From positions 1-21,860 of IMG/VR virus record IMGVR_UViG_3300036398_003051: a stretch of DNA of 21,860 bases; one strand, written 5' to 3'. Positions 1 to 8,282 of the stretch are shown here, in pieces. The position numbers and the translations under genes were made by a program. Source of the DNA: a virus. Below the pieces are notes generated by a model. That model was given only the letters and a program-made list of their open reading frames with translations, did no database searches and had not been told where the DNA came from. Each line of letters starts with the position of its first letter. Within the stretch, counting starts at the first letter, position 1.

Positions 1-20
1 GCAGATTTGTTTCTGTCCAT
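1..20 (-). CDS. Start of a further cluster gene, running off the left edge
   Basis: An ATG at position 20 shares one base with the TAA stop of the neighbouring fucosyltransferase (a TAATG junction). A GGAG Shine-Dalgarno-like sequence lies about nine bases upstream, inside the end of that gene. Only six codons (MDRNKS) are visible before the edge, so no function can be given. The tight junction matches the rest of the operon and suggests the cluster continues to the left. Confidence 0.4.
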
Positions 21-826
21 TACAGTCTACTCCATCTTTCAGGAATTAAGTCTTCTGTATTCTTATCTTGATTTCCTTCACCAAACCATTTAGTAGGTGC
101 AATTACATTATCAGAATTAGATAACCAGGCACCCCACCAAGAGAATGAAGAGTTAGCAATAATGTGATGCTTGCACAAAGTCATCAGACAAAGATCCACA
201 TAATGATCACCAGATTCGGAAATCATAAAGCGATCACCTGAAAATAGTTCTTGTTCCTTACACCAATCCACATCATCTGTAAAAATAATCACAGGTAAAT
301 CGGAATTCATCCGATTTAGTGCCTCTTGATAATATTCCAAACTCAGGGGAGTATGATTTGGATTTTGAAGATAGTCAGTACGACGGATGTGAAGACTAAT
401 TGCTTCGCCAATATCTTCTAGCATTTCTTTGCAAGGATCCAGAATCTCCTTCTTAAAGGAAAAGTCCGCACGAATCTCATCTTCAATATGCTTGAAGTAT
501 CTTTCAGATTGAAAAAATCCAGCAAGAGAAATTTCGTCTGGACACATGTTAAAAAGTGCCTCATCAAAATGAAAATGCCTTTCTTCCGCTATGGGAGCAT
601 AACCTCTATCAAGAAGTTTAATGTTATGTGGAAGAACATATAACATTTCAAAAGGATAGAAAAGTTCTATCTTTAAATCAAATCCATATGGATCCCTAAC
701 TACTTGATTGTGGTTAGGAATACAAAAATCATATCCACGATTTCTAGCAATGCCTCTCAATGAAGCATACTGAAACATTTGATTTCCCAAACGTCCCAGT
801 TTTCCAAGATGATTAAACGCTAGCAT
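20..826 (-). CDS. GT11 family glycosyltransferase, probable alpha-1,2-fucosyltransferase (copy 1)
   Basis: This 268-residue protein has the GT11 signatures in order: an N-terminal GRLGNQMFQYA segment (residues 11-21), the HIRRTDY motif (146-152), FTDD (182-185) and NSSFSWWGAWL (225-235). GT11 enzymes of bacteria and animals transfer L-fucose from GDP-fucose to the 2-hydroxyl of a sugar, usually galactose; the basic HxRRxDY motif binds GDP-fucose. Length is normal for bacterial members (about 280-300). GDP-fucose would come from Gmd and Fcl encoded in the same operon. The ATG is preceded by a strong GGAGGAAAG ribosome site and overlaps the upstream gene by 14 bases. A second GT11 gene lies one gene upstream and is clearly a paralogue. 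The acceptor sugar is unknown; family assignment is firm. Confidence 0.93.
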   Translation of the reverse strand: MLAFNHLGKLGRLGNQMFQYASLRGIARNRGYDFCIPNHNQVVRDPYGFDLKIELFYPFEMLYVLPHNIKLLDRGYAPIAEERHFHFDEALFNMCPDEISLAGFFQSERYFKHIEDEIRADFSFKKEILDPCKEMLEDIGEAISLHIRRTDYLQNPNHTPLSLEYYQEALNRMNSDLPVIIFTDDVDWCKEQELFSGDRFMISESGDHYVDLCLMTLCKHHIIANSSFSWWGAWLSNSDNVIAPTKWFGEGNQDKNTEDLIPERWSRL

Positions 827-1640
827 TTAATTCTTTCCTCCTCTGTTTTACATATTTTTGTTGTTCATAGTAATCCATTAGTCTTTGCTTATCCCAAGTT
901 CGTATCACATTCCACAGATTAGTATTTTCTTGCCATTTGGGATTATGATAATGGGAGTTAAAAGTTCTATAGTGATTTAAATGGTAGCACATATCATTAA
1001 CTCTACCAACTTTATTTCCCATCGCTTGAATTCTATATAAAAATTCACAATCTTCAGGACCCCATGCCATGAAATTTTCATTCCACATATATGAATCAAT
1101 TTCCGATTGACGGCGTATCATCTGACCCAAACCCATAACAGAGGGACAAATATTACATCCTGGATTTAAAACATTTAAATCAAATTTGGATTCAATAAAC
1201 TCATGAAACATTTCAACAGGATAATCAACAAGATATTGATAGACGCCTACACCGTAACAATAAACAGCATCATAATCACCATCATTAATCATGCTATAAG
1301 CAATATTATAACTACTAACTGGTAGTAAATGATCTATATCATAATTATAAACTATATCAGTTTTAGACGCTAAAAGAAGATCGTTTAAAATTCTAGTTTT
1401 ATGAAAAAAAGATTCTTCAGATTGCTCAAAAATATGCTCAACATTTTTAGGAAAATAACCAAAAATATTTTGAATAGAAGGAACTACTTTTTGAGAAAAA
1501 ACTGATTGTCGATCATTTTCTTTTACAATAATTGGACACTCTGGAAAATTATGATGTAGATAACCAATGGTAGTAATAATATTTTTAAGTCTATCATCAC
1601 TTTCAATTCTACACGGCATCAAAAATGTAAGATTATTCAT
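813..1640 (-). CDS. GT-A glycosyltransferase with galactosyltransferase (GT7 C-terminal)-like domain
   Basis: The 275-residue product begins with a short beta-strand and a PCR motif typical of GT2/GT7-like folds. It carries a DxD-type metal site (DID, residues 101-103) and a MAWGPEDCEFLYR segment (191-203). That segment matches the 'WG.ED.....R' acceptor/catalytic loop of the galactosyltransferase C-terminal family. It probably adds a galactose or hexosamine residue to the glycan, but the donor cannot be read from sequence. I chose the ATG at 1640 because GAGG lies a few bases before it and it overlaps the upstream stop by eight bases. An in-frame TTG at 1652 would only add four residues. It sits between two GT11 fucosyltransferase genes, so it may supply the sugar that one of them fucosylates (inference). 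Confidence 0.8.
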   Translation of the reverse strand: MNNLTFLMPCRIESDDRLKNIITTIGYLHHNFPECPIIVKENDRQSVFSQKVVPSIQNIFGYFPKNVEHIFEQSEESFFHKTRILNDLLLASKTDIVYNYDIDHLLPVSSYNIAYSMINDGDYDAVYCYGVGVYQYLVDYPVEMFHEFIESKFDLNVLNPGCNICPSVMGLGQMIRRQSEIDSYMWNENFMAWGPEDCEFLYRIQAMGNKVGRVNDMCYHLNHYRTFNSHYHNPKWQENTNLWNVIRTWDKQRLMDYYEQQKYVKQRRKELNASV

Positions 1641-2484
1641 AAGAAACCTCAATCCAAGTGTCGGGAATCAAATCATTCATATTATAATGATCATAATATT
1701 TACCAAACCAAGGTTTTGGTGCAACTATTGGTTGTGTTGGTTTATCAATTAACCATGCCCCCCACCAACTCAATGTACTATTTGCAATAACACCACCAGT
1801 ACAAAGAGACATCATGCACAAATCAAAATAAGGAATCAAACTATTTTGTTTTCCATATAAAGTATCTGATAATTGTGGGTATCTTTCACAATATTCTGAC
1901 AACATAAATCGATCATCTTGAAAGAATTCTTGTTCTTTACACCATTCAATATCATCAGAAAAAACAAGAACTGATGTTTCATCATCAAAATAATTTAATG
2001 CCTTTTCATAATATGAAATAGGACATACCGGATGAGCATCTAAATTAACAAAATAGTCTCCTCTTCTTACATGAAGAAAAATAGGGTTTTCCAATTCATC
2101 AATAATTTCTTTACAAGGATTAAATATTTCTTTTTTGAATCTATAATCTTGTCTAATCAAATCTTCAATATTGAGAAAATATTTTTCCGTAGTAAAATGG
2201 TCATGAAGATTTACATTATCTGGACAAGAATCGAAAAACTCTTGAATAAAATGAAACTGACCTGTTGAAATACTTTTAGCATTCAGAAAACCAAAATTAC
2301 TCTCCTGAACTGAACTCATCTCAAAACAATCAAAAAGACCATAGTTAGAATCGCCATAACTGTCTGGTCTTGGAATCAACCAATTATAACCACGATGGGC
2401 AGCAATACCACGCAAACCAGCGTACTGAAACATCTGGTTTCCCAAACGACCATTTGATCCCAATCTATTGTAACTTATTGCCAT
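1633..2484 (-). CDS. GT11 family glycosyltransferase, probable alpha-1,2-fucosyltransferase (copy 2)
   Basis: This 283-residue paralogue of the gene at 20-826 shows GRLGNQMFQYA (residues 12-22), HVRRGDY (138-144), FSDD (175-178) and NSTLSWWGAWL (235-245). It also shares a WCKEQE...DRFM.SE stretch with copy 1. The role is predicted transfer of L-fucose from GDP-fucose in an alpha-1,2 linkage. The start at 2484 forms a TGATG junction with the upstream FkbM gene and has a GGAG site ahead of it. An upstream in-frame extension to 2517 would lie wholly within that gene and is not needed. Relative to copy 1 it has an insertion of roughly 15 residues before the DLC.M.LC segment (around residues 203-218), so the two copies have diverged and may act on different acceptors. 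Confidence 0.92.
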   Translation of the reverse strand: MAISYNRLGSNGRLGNQMFQYAGLRGIAAHRGYNWLIPRPDSYGDSNYGLFDCFEMSSVQESNFGFLNAKSISTGQFHFIQEFFDSCPDNVNLHDHFTTEKYFLNIEDLIRQDYRFKKEIFNPCKEIIDELENPIFLHVRRGDYFVNLDAHPVCPISYYEKALNYFDDETSVLVFSDDIEWCKEQEFFQDDRFMLSEYCERYPQLSDTLYGKQNSLIPYFDLCMMSLCTGGVIANSTLSWWGAWLIDKPTQPIVAPKPWFGKYYDHYNMNDLIPDTWIEVSYE

Positions 2485-3104
2485 CAGTTTCTCCGAACAT
2501 AAAGAGCATCTCCCCAAATATCACCAGACCATTCGGTTTCAACTCTCTCCATTTTGTAAGTTGCTAAGAAATCATCTAACTGTTCAACATAAGCATTATT
2601 TTCATAAACCTCATCACGGTTTACTTCACAATAAACATAATCTACATGATTTAAAGTTTCTACACCACCTTTCAATACTTCAAGTTCATATCCCTGAACG
2701 TCCATATTAATAAAATTAAAGTTTAAAATCTCTGCACTAAAACTATCAAGACGTTTCATTTCAACTTCTTCAACGCCATTGAAATGTACAGTTGGGTGAT
2801 TTTGTAAATGTTTTTTTGGTTTTAAGATGGAACTACTCATTTGTTCATTATCACTCAAATACATAGTAACCATCTTTTCTTCATTACCCAATGCAACTTG
2901 ATGTGCAGATATGTTTGCATTTGCATCTCTAAGATTCTGTTCTAACACTTCAAAGTTATAACTAAGAGGTTCAAACATTACAATATCTTGAATACCACTA
3001 TTAATGTAGTCTTCTACTTCTTCTCCATGGTGAGCACCAATATGAATAATTCCTTTAATATTCATATTGTACTTATGTTTAAGATATTTAAAATTGAGTA
3101 TCAT
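2484..3104 (-). CDS. FkbM family SAM-dependent methyltransferase
   Basis: The 206-residue protein has the class I methyltransferase fold with FkbM features. The AdoMet-binding strand-loop is GIIHIGAHHGEE (residues 18-29), an acidic MFEPL strand end follows, and the MDVQGYELEVLKG motif is characteristic of the FkbM family. FkbM enzymes O-methylate sugars or polyketides. Given the setting, O-methylation of a sugar in the glycan is the likely role (inference). It overlaps both neighbours through ATGA and TGATG junctions, placing it firmly in the operon. The short length is common for FkbM domains without extra modules. Confidence 0.87.
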   Translation of the reverse strand: MILNFKYLKHKYNMNIKGIIHIGAHHGEEVEDYINSGIQDIVMFEPLSYNFEVLEQNLRDANANISAHQVALGNEEKMVTMYLSDNEQMSSSILKPKKHLQNHPTVHFNGVEEVEMKRLDSFSAEILNFNFINMDVQGYELEVLKGGVETLNHVDYVYCEVNRDEVYENNAYVEQLDDFLATYKMERVETEWSGDIWGDALYVRRN

Positions 3105-3916
3105 AATTCTTGTAGATAAGTTTTGTAAATGTAGTCTTCGTTAATTGGATAATTTTGGACTCTTTCCAAATTATCCTTTACTGCTTCCAGTTTATCATAA
3201 TAAAGTTCTAGCGTCAATGAGGAAACATCAAAATCTTCAGTTAAGAAAATAATTCCCTTGGGATTGAAGAATTTTCCAATATCAGGAGATCCATAGTAAA
3301 TGGGAATCGTTCCTGTTGCAAAACAGTCTTGGATCTTTTCGGTGAAATATGTTCCATAAGAAGCGTTCTCAATCGCAACAGAGAACATATAGTCTGCTAG
3401 ACCTTCTTCCTTTGATTGGATTTCATTGAAACCACGACCATAAAAATCAACTTGACCTTGAAGTTTTTGTGCCCAATTCAAACGATTCTGATGTCCATTG
3501 CACATTAACTTATTGGAGCAGATCATTGAAACCAGTTTACTTTTTTCATAAAGTTTTGGTTCTGCAATCCAACTCCCGTATAGAGGAGCAAACTTAAACT
3601 TAGAATGAAGTTGAAGAAGTTCTTGATTATGAGTAAAGATAGCATCATAGACACGTACATAATGAAGGTAGTTACGCTTCATATCTTCAACTACATTTGA
3701 TTTTATTTCTCTAGACTCCAATAACCAAGCATATTTTTTCTTGCTTGTACCATCATCAAAGGCAAAAGAGATATAGTCATCTACATAAAAAGTCTCTTCT
3801 GCGCCAGCGTCTACCCATTCAATATATTTGGATTCTTGTTTATAAATGGAAGATCCTTTGTTTTCATTATTATAATGATTAAACCCAGCACCAACTAAAT
3901 TATATTGTTTTTTCAT
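3101..3916 (-). CDS. GT10-like fucosyltransferase (probable alpha-1,3-type)
   Basis: The C-terminal half of this 271-residue protein matches the GT10 donor-binding region. It has SVAIENASYGTYFTEK (residues 179-194), then ATGTIPIYYGSPDIGKFFNP (200-219), equivalent to the 'F.ENS....Y.TEK....G..PI..G' signature of alpha-1,3/1,4-fucosyltransferases such as those of Helicobacter. GT10 enzymes use GDP-fucose, which Gmd and Fcl of this cluster should provide. The N-terminal half is shorter and less conserved, as expected for the acceptor domain. I chose the ATG at 3916; a TTG at 3925 overlapping the upstream stop is the alternative and neither has a clear ribosome site. With the two GT11 genes this makes three potential fucosyltransferases. 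Confidence 0.85.
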   Translation of the reverse strand: MKKQYNLVGAGFNHYNNENKGSSIYKQESKYIEWVDAGAEETFYVDDYISFAFDDGTSKKKYAWLLESREIKSNVVEDMKRNYLHYVRVYDAIFTHNQELLQLHSKFKFAPLYGSWIAEPKLYEKSKLVSMICSNKLMCNGHQNRLNWAQKLQGQVDFYGRGFNEIQSKEEGLADYMFSVAIENASYGTYFTEKIQDCFATGTIPIYYGSPDIGKFFNPKGIIFLTEDFDVSSLTLELYYDKLEAVKDNLERVQNYPINEDYIYKTYLQEL

Positions 3917-3921
3917 AAAAA

Positions 3922-4674
3922 TCAATAACGTTGAATAATCATATTACGAAGTTCAGATGAATAATTATCATTTTCATCAAATGGTTCCCCTATGAAAGAA
4001 AAATTATCCAGATTTCTATCTCTCTTAATAGGAATAGCATTTCCCTCATAATTAAAATATTCATCATGGACTAAAGCATAGTCTTTAACTATAGGGTAAA
4101 TACACTGTTCTAAAAATTTTTGATCTGCTGCTTGTTCATGAGCATGACTACTTGTATCCAAAAATACTTTAATAGATTGATCTATATTTTCAATAAACCC
4201 ACCTTTACATCCCCACATACCACCATTGATAACCCAACCATGACCACCAGGATGATCTCGTATAATATGAAAAGGTTTATCCGATTCTATCCATTCATTC
4301 ACAGCACATACTTCTCTATCTGAAAATCTTGAATCACAATCTCTAGAAACAAAATAGTCAACATTTTTATCCGAGGCAGGAACAAACCTCCAAAACATAC
4401 CATAGACTGTATTAGCATTACTATGTCTTGGATAATAAATGTTATCATTTTGTTGCTCTATATTTACAACATTTACACCCAGATTCTCTAATTTTTTAAT
4501 ATCATCCAACTGCAAATCATTATCACAATACAATCTCATTTCCCAATCAGGAAAATAATCATTCTTAATTTCAGCATTTTTGACTGCACCGATTACATAT
4601 TTTTGAAATCTATCAAAATCATGTGCTCTTTTACGTTGAGAATTATCAAAAAGACAGAACGAAAGTATTTTCAT
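3922..4674 (-). CDS. GT-A-like glycosyltransferase of unassigned family
   Basis: The 250-residue protein has a probable metal/nucleotide-sugar motif, RDCDSR (residues 111-116), following a hydrophobic strand, in a context GMFWRF...DYFVSRDCDSR. A conserved-looking HPGGHGWVINGGMWG segment (141-155) and a later EQAADQKFLEQ stretch follow, as in GT-A enzymes where DQ near the C-terminus marks the acceptor side. No CAZy family can be named with confidence. The position between a Fringe-like and a GT10 gene, with ATGA coupling to the upstream gene, supports a glycan role. Donor and acceptor are unknown. Confidence 0.65.
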   Translation of the reverse strand: MKILSFCLFDNSQRKRAHDFDRFQKYVIGAVKNAEIKNDYFPDWEMRLYCDNDLQLDDIKKLENLGVNVVNIEQQNDNIYYPRHSNANTVYGMFWRFVPASDKNVDYFVSRDCDSRFSDREVCAVNEWIESDKPFHIIRDHPGGHGWVINGGMWGCKGGFIENIDQSIKVFLDTSSHAHEQAADQKFLEQCIYPIVKDYALVHDEYFNYEGNAIPIKRDRNLDNFSFIGEPFDENDNYSSELRNMIIQRY

Positions 4675-5354
4675 TTTAAATATTCATAGAGTGTATACAT
4701 TCTCTCATCAGAAATATGATGATAAGTAATATTATCTATAATATCTTTATCAGTTTGACCAAAAGTTTCTGGGATAGTTCCATGAATTCCATTTTCATGA
4801 ACTATATCTATTCCATTACGAAGAAGGTTTAATGATATAACACAATCTTCAAAATTAATACCATAGTCAATAAACTTATTAATTTTTTTTAAACTTTTTG
4901 TTGAGACTAAAATTCCACCTCCACCAGAAGCATACTTATTATCAGATTTCCATATGTGTGAAAAATTAGTCCAAACATTTCCAGGTTCATCTACTCTATG
5001 GGCAACATATCCATAAGCACAATAATCATTGCAAGTTTCTAAAAATTTTTTCATATTTTTAGTATTTACAAAAGTATCATCATCTGCAACAAAAATCCAC
5101 TCATAAGAATCAAGAATACTTTTATCAGATCCTTTAATAAAAATATTACCAAGATTATTGTAAAAATATAAAGATTTTTCTACCAGTCCCTCGTAAGTAT
5201 CATCATGACTTGCCAAAATTGTGTTGTTGTCAAGGTCTTCATGATCAGAATAATAAATATAATCCTCAATACCAGATAACCAAGTTTCTAATTGAGACTT
5301 TCTTCTATTTTCATATCTTTTTGTTGTCTTTAACGCATATAATATTTTTTTCAT
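4671..5354 (-). CDS. Fringe/GT31-like glycosyltransferase
   Basis: The 227-residue protein resembles the Fringe/beta-1,3-galactosyltransferase group. It has an R..SQLETWL motif near the N-terminus (residues 17-26), the metal-binding WIFVADDDTFVN motif (86-97, DDD at 91-93), YASGGGGILVS (141-151), and the catalytic-region FEDC (168-171). Fringe enzymes add GlcNAc to O-linked fucose, and GT31 relatives add Gal or GlcNAc in beta-1,3 linkage. A Fringe-like enzyme beside fucosyltransferases hints at elongation of fucose, which is only an inference. The start has GGAG about ten bases upstream, and the stop overlaps the next gene as ATGA. Confidence 0.8.
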   Translation of the reverse strand: MKKILYALKTTKRYENRRKSQLETWLSGIEDYIYYSDHEDLDNNTILASHDDTYEGLVEKSLYFYNNLGNIFIKGSDKSILDSYEWIFVADDDTFVNTKNMKKFLETCNDYCAYGYVAHRVDEPGNVWTNFSHIWKSDNKYASGGGGILVSTKSLKKINKFIDYGINFEDCVISLNLLRNGIDIVHENGIHGTIPETFGQTDKDIIDNITYHHISDERMYTLYEYLK

Positions 5355-5370
5355 TTTTAAAAACTCCAGT

Positions 5371-6078
5371 TTATAAGTATTGAATATTGTGGGGAAGAAT
5401 CTTCTGTCGATATAATTCCATATTATGCTGATAAATTGAGTGATCTTTTGGATGAGAAGATGCTACTTTTCCAACAGGGAGAGAACATACTTTAATATGT
5501 GGTAAGTCTTTGACTTTATAACCAAATTGATATGCACGAAAAGACATATCTCCATCAGCACAATAGTATTGATATTCTGGATTGTACATACCAACTTCTC
5601 TAAAAATTTTCTTATGGTATAAACCATAATTCATAACCACTTCTCCACCAGAATCGCCAAGATTACATAAACACCATCCATCAGATTGATTAGTACCCTT
5701 CAACCATTCAGGATCTTTAGAGTCTTCATAAGATCCATACTTCCAATTGAAAAGATAAACATCATATTGCGATTCGATTTCATCAAGAACTTCTTTCCAA
5801 TCATTACATAAAACAACATCATCGTTCCACTGACAGACAATTTCATGAGTTGATTCTTGAATACCAAGATTCATAAAATGTGGATAAGAACTTCTACCGC
5901 CAACTTCAATTAATTTAATATTGGGATGATTGATTTGTTTAATGTAATCAATTGTACCATCAGTGCTCCCACCATCGACCAATACCAACTCCAATCTATC
6001 ATCAGAAAGAACAGTATTTTCCAATAAAATAGGGAGTATATTTACTCGGTTTAATGTTCCAGTTACAATGCTGATCAT
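5371..6078 (-). CDS. GT2 family glycosyltransferase
   Basis: This 235-residue protein is a classic inverting GT2 (GT-A fold). It has an N-terminal SIVTGTLNR strand, the nucleotide-binding LVLVDGGSTDGT motif (residues 31-42), and QWNDDVV (83-89) carrying the DxD-equivalent metal site. No membrane segment is present, so it is a soluble or peripheral enzyme, unlike processive GT2 synthases. The donor sugar is unknown. It lies 13 bases after the methyltransferase gene and 16 bases before the Fringe-like gene. Confidence 0.9.
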   Translation of the reverse strand: MISIVTGTLNRVNILPILLENTVLSDDRLELVLVDGGSTDGTIDYIKQINHPNIKLIEVGGRSSYPHFMNLGIQESTHEIVCQWNDDVVLCNDWKEVLDEIESQYDVYLFNWKYGSYEDSKDPEWLKGTNQSDGWCLCNLGDSGGEVVMNYGLYHKKIFREVGMYNPEYQYYCADGDMSFRAYQFGYKVKDLPHIKVCSLPVGKVASSHPKDHSIYQHNMELYRQKILPHNIQYL

Positions 6079-6091
6079 TTATCGCTAAAAA

Positions 6092-6667
6092 TCAATTATT
6101 TTCATATATCCAACATGAATATGTTGAATATGGTTGTTTAGGATCTGCTTTAAAGTTTTTTAAATCACAACCAGATAACACTTCATCTACAGCTTTGATC
6201 GTTTCTGGATGAAGATCGTTATAATCATGTCCAGCAAGAACGCCACCAATTTTAACTTTTGGTTTCCATGCAAGAACATCTTTTTTTACATTTTCATAAT
6301 CATGAGCAGCATCAATAAAAACAAAATCTAAACTTAAATCTTCAAATTTTTCCGCCGCCTCTACAGATGGCATATTCAAAACTTTATAATAATCTTTAAG
6401 TGGTTCCATATTGCTCATAAAAATTTGATAAAGACTTGAGTTCCACCCAGCTTGTTCATCACCCAAAAAATGATCTACACAATAAAAATCTATATTTTTA
6501 CCTGAATTTGCAATTTCTACTGCCATAAAAGAAGATGATTTACCCTTCCAAGAACCAACTTCAACAAATGTACTCCCAGAAGGAAATCTTTCTACTATTT
6601 GTTTATAAAATTGAGGATAAGTAAACCAATCTTCACCAAATTGTGATTGTTGATAAATGTGTTCCAT
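6092..6667 (-). CDS. Class I SAM-dependent methyltransferase (Methyltransf_24-like)
   Basis: The 191-residue protein shows an AdoMet-binding motif FVEVGSWKGKSSSF (residues 34-47), a CVDHF strand ending in an acidic residue, and LDFVFIDAAHDYENVKKDV followed by GGVLAGHDY. This pattern is typical of the small methyltransferases found in polysaccharide clusters (Methyltransf_24/cephalosporin hydroxylase-like group). It probably methylates a sugar hydroxyl. It is a different family from the FkbM protein in the same cluster, so two different methylations are plausible. A 48-base AT-rich gap separates it from the upstream gene, one of the longer gaps in the operon. Confidence 0.8.
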   Translation of the reverse strand: MEHIYQQSQFGEDWFTYPQFYKQIVERFPSGSTFVEVGSWKGKSSSFMAVEIANSGKNIDFYCVDHFLGDEQAGWNSSLYQIFMSNMEPLKDYYKVLNMPSVEAAEKFEDLSLDFVFIDAAHDYENVKKDVLAWKPKVKIGGVLAGHDYNDLHPETIKAVDEVLSGCDLKNFKADPKQPYSTYSCWIYENN

Positions 6668-6715
6668 TTTTTAATCAAAGAATTTATATTATGTAGGTAC
6701 TAAAGTTATGTACAT

Positions 6716-7498
6716 TTATTCTACAATATTAATTTTATTTTTACTTAAAATTGGTTCGCCATCAGTGTAGTCTCTGAGATACAAATGAAAATATATTTTT
6801 GGTTTTTGCAATTCAATTGAATTTACAAATTCAGAAAATGCAGATTGAAACATGTGTACTTCTTCAGCATTTTCTAAAATTTTTCTATAATTATACATCA
6901 AGAATCTACTGTCATTATAATTTAATGTTTTATCGTACTTAATAATTTTATACTGCTTAGGTAATCTACTCTCATCTATAGTAAGAGAACCGAACTGATG
7001 TTTATCATCATCCACTACAAATATATACTTTTCATTATTTGGATTTAGAAAATTAAAAACATAATCTTCATATTCAAAGTTCCTTTCACAATAAAAATTA
7101 TCCAATCTAAAAGATGGATCAAAACCGTGCATTTTATAAAATGCTTTATCAAAGCGAGTATTTAATCCACCAAGACCATCAAAACCTATGTGAATAATAT
7201 CGTTTTCAAAATCTATGTTATTTTCCTTTATAAATTGAAGACATTGATAATCAGAAAGATTGTCTACCACAACTTGGCGACCATTTTTAAACACAAATTG
7301 ATAGTAACCTGTCTTATCTTCAAAAGGGATTACATCTAAATGCTTTATGTCCCTAAACATAAATTTTACATTTTCATAAAGGACATCCTTACAAAAAATA
7401 GCAATATCATCATACTGTTCACAAAAATGTCTAACAAGACCATTGCAAATTATATGATCACCTAATCCCATGTGCTGTCGTATATACTTTTTAGTCAT
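6716..7498 (-). CDS. GT-B (GT9-like) glycosyltransferase candidate, paralogue of the next gene upstream
   Basis: The 260-residue protein starts with a beta-strand followed by a GLGDHIICNGLVRHF loop (residues 11-25). This resembles the N-terminal 'GxGDxixxxP.v..L' motif of heptosyltransferase-like GT9 enzymes. The C-terminal part has ILENAEEVHMFQSAFSEFV, similar in place to the 'S..e.A..i..n.S...h.A' donor-site region of GT-B folds. The same landmarks occur in the gene at 7500-8282, so the two look like an old tandem duplication. A GGAG site stands before the ATG. Family membership is inferred from fold-like motifs, not certain. Confidence 0.6.
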   Translation of the reverse strand: MTKKYIRQHMGLGDHIICNGLVRHFCEQYDDIAIFCKDVLYENVKFMFRDIKHLDVIPFEDKTGYYQFVFKNGRQVVVDNLSDYQCLQFIKENNIDFENDIIHIGFDGLGGLNTRFDKAFYKMHGFDPSFRLDNFYCERNFEYEDYVFNFLNPNNEKYIFVVDDDKHQFGSLTIDESRLPKQYKIIKYDKTLNYNDSRFLMYNYRKILENAEEVHMFQSAFSEFVNSIELQKPKIYFHLYLRDYTDGEPILSKNKINIVE

Positions 7499-7499
7499 T

Positions 7500-8282
7500 T
7501 TAACTCCAGATAATTTCCCAGTTTTCTAATTTAGGAAAGAGCATCATATTTAAATAATGGTTATTACAATTTGAACCGTCACATCTACGATGAGGTTCTT
7601 TTCTTGCATATGCATGTAAATGTATTTTAAACTTATCAAGTAAAGAAGATAATTGCATATGATAAGTAAATAGAGAAGTAGCGTTTTCTATAAGATGAAT
7701 ATCATCAGAGTTCTCTAGTATTTTAAAGATGTCTACAAAATTTGGAGAGAGATTATGTAGGTTAATGATATTAGAATGCTTTAGATACTTTCTATCTACA
7801 AGATGCTCTCCATAGTCACAGACTACTGAATATGGTTTAGATAAATTCAAACTATTAAAAAGTTGATCTTCAAGATCATATCTTCTAGAAAAAAAGAAAG
7901 ATTCATTTTTTATATTAGGACTTAGACCAAGTTTGGTATAAAAGTTATCAGAATTTGAAGATAAACCAGAATGAACATAAGTGCCAAAAGGATTTTGGAA
8001 ACTCCAGTAATTACCATTTCCAATAATTGGGTAGGGTTCATTAACTCTAGTATCGATTACATCTTCAGTATTACATATTCTTTCATAATCATAATTAACA
8101 ATTGTAGAGACTTTTGGTTCGTCTGCGTATAATAAATCTACGAAATGTTTGCGCGATTCATCATGTTCTAAAACTAGATAAACTTTTTGATATCCATGAT
8201 CCCTAATTAAATAGCGTACCAATCCATTAATAGTAATCCAATCTCCGTAAGCATCATAGTGCCTTACAAATATTGTTTTCAT
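7500..8282 (-). CDS. GT-B (GT9-like) glycosyltransferase candidate, tandem paralogue
   Basis: This 260-residue protein has the same length as its downstream neighbour and shares the N-terminal GD.I..NGLVR landmark (AYGDWITINGLVRYL, residues 11-25). It also shares a C-terminal ILENSDDIHLIENATSLF segment and an HLHAYAR ending near the same place. A GT-B sugar transferase role is likely from the fold-like motifs and context. A small cysteine/histidine-rich patch near the C-terminus (RRCDGSNCNNHY) is absent from its paralogue. It begins inside the stop of the GDPD-like gene (ATGA) and ends one base before the next ATG, so all three genes are co-translated. Confidence 0.58.
   Translation of the reverse strand: MKTIFVRHYDAYGDWITINGLVRYLIRDHGYQKVYLVLEHDESRKHFVDLLYADEPKVSTIVNYDYERICNTEDVIDTRVNEPYPIIGNGNYWSFQNPFGTYVHSGLSSNSDNFYTKLGLSPNIKNESFFFSRRYDLEDQLFNSLNLSKPYSVVCDYGEHLVDRKYLKHSNIINLHNLSPNFVDIFKILENSDDIHLIENATSLFTYHMQLSSLLDKFKIHLHAYARKEPHRRCDGSNCNNHYLNMMLFPKLENWEIIWS

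Noticed and set aside
1567-1752. Open frame on the plus strand (61 codons)
   Set aside because: It lies opposite two well-supported glycosyltransferase genes, has no ribosome site and has a low-complexity hydrophobic composition; all other genes are on the minus strand.
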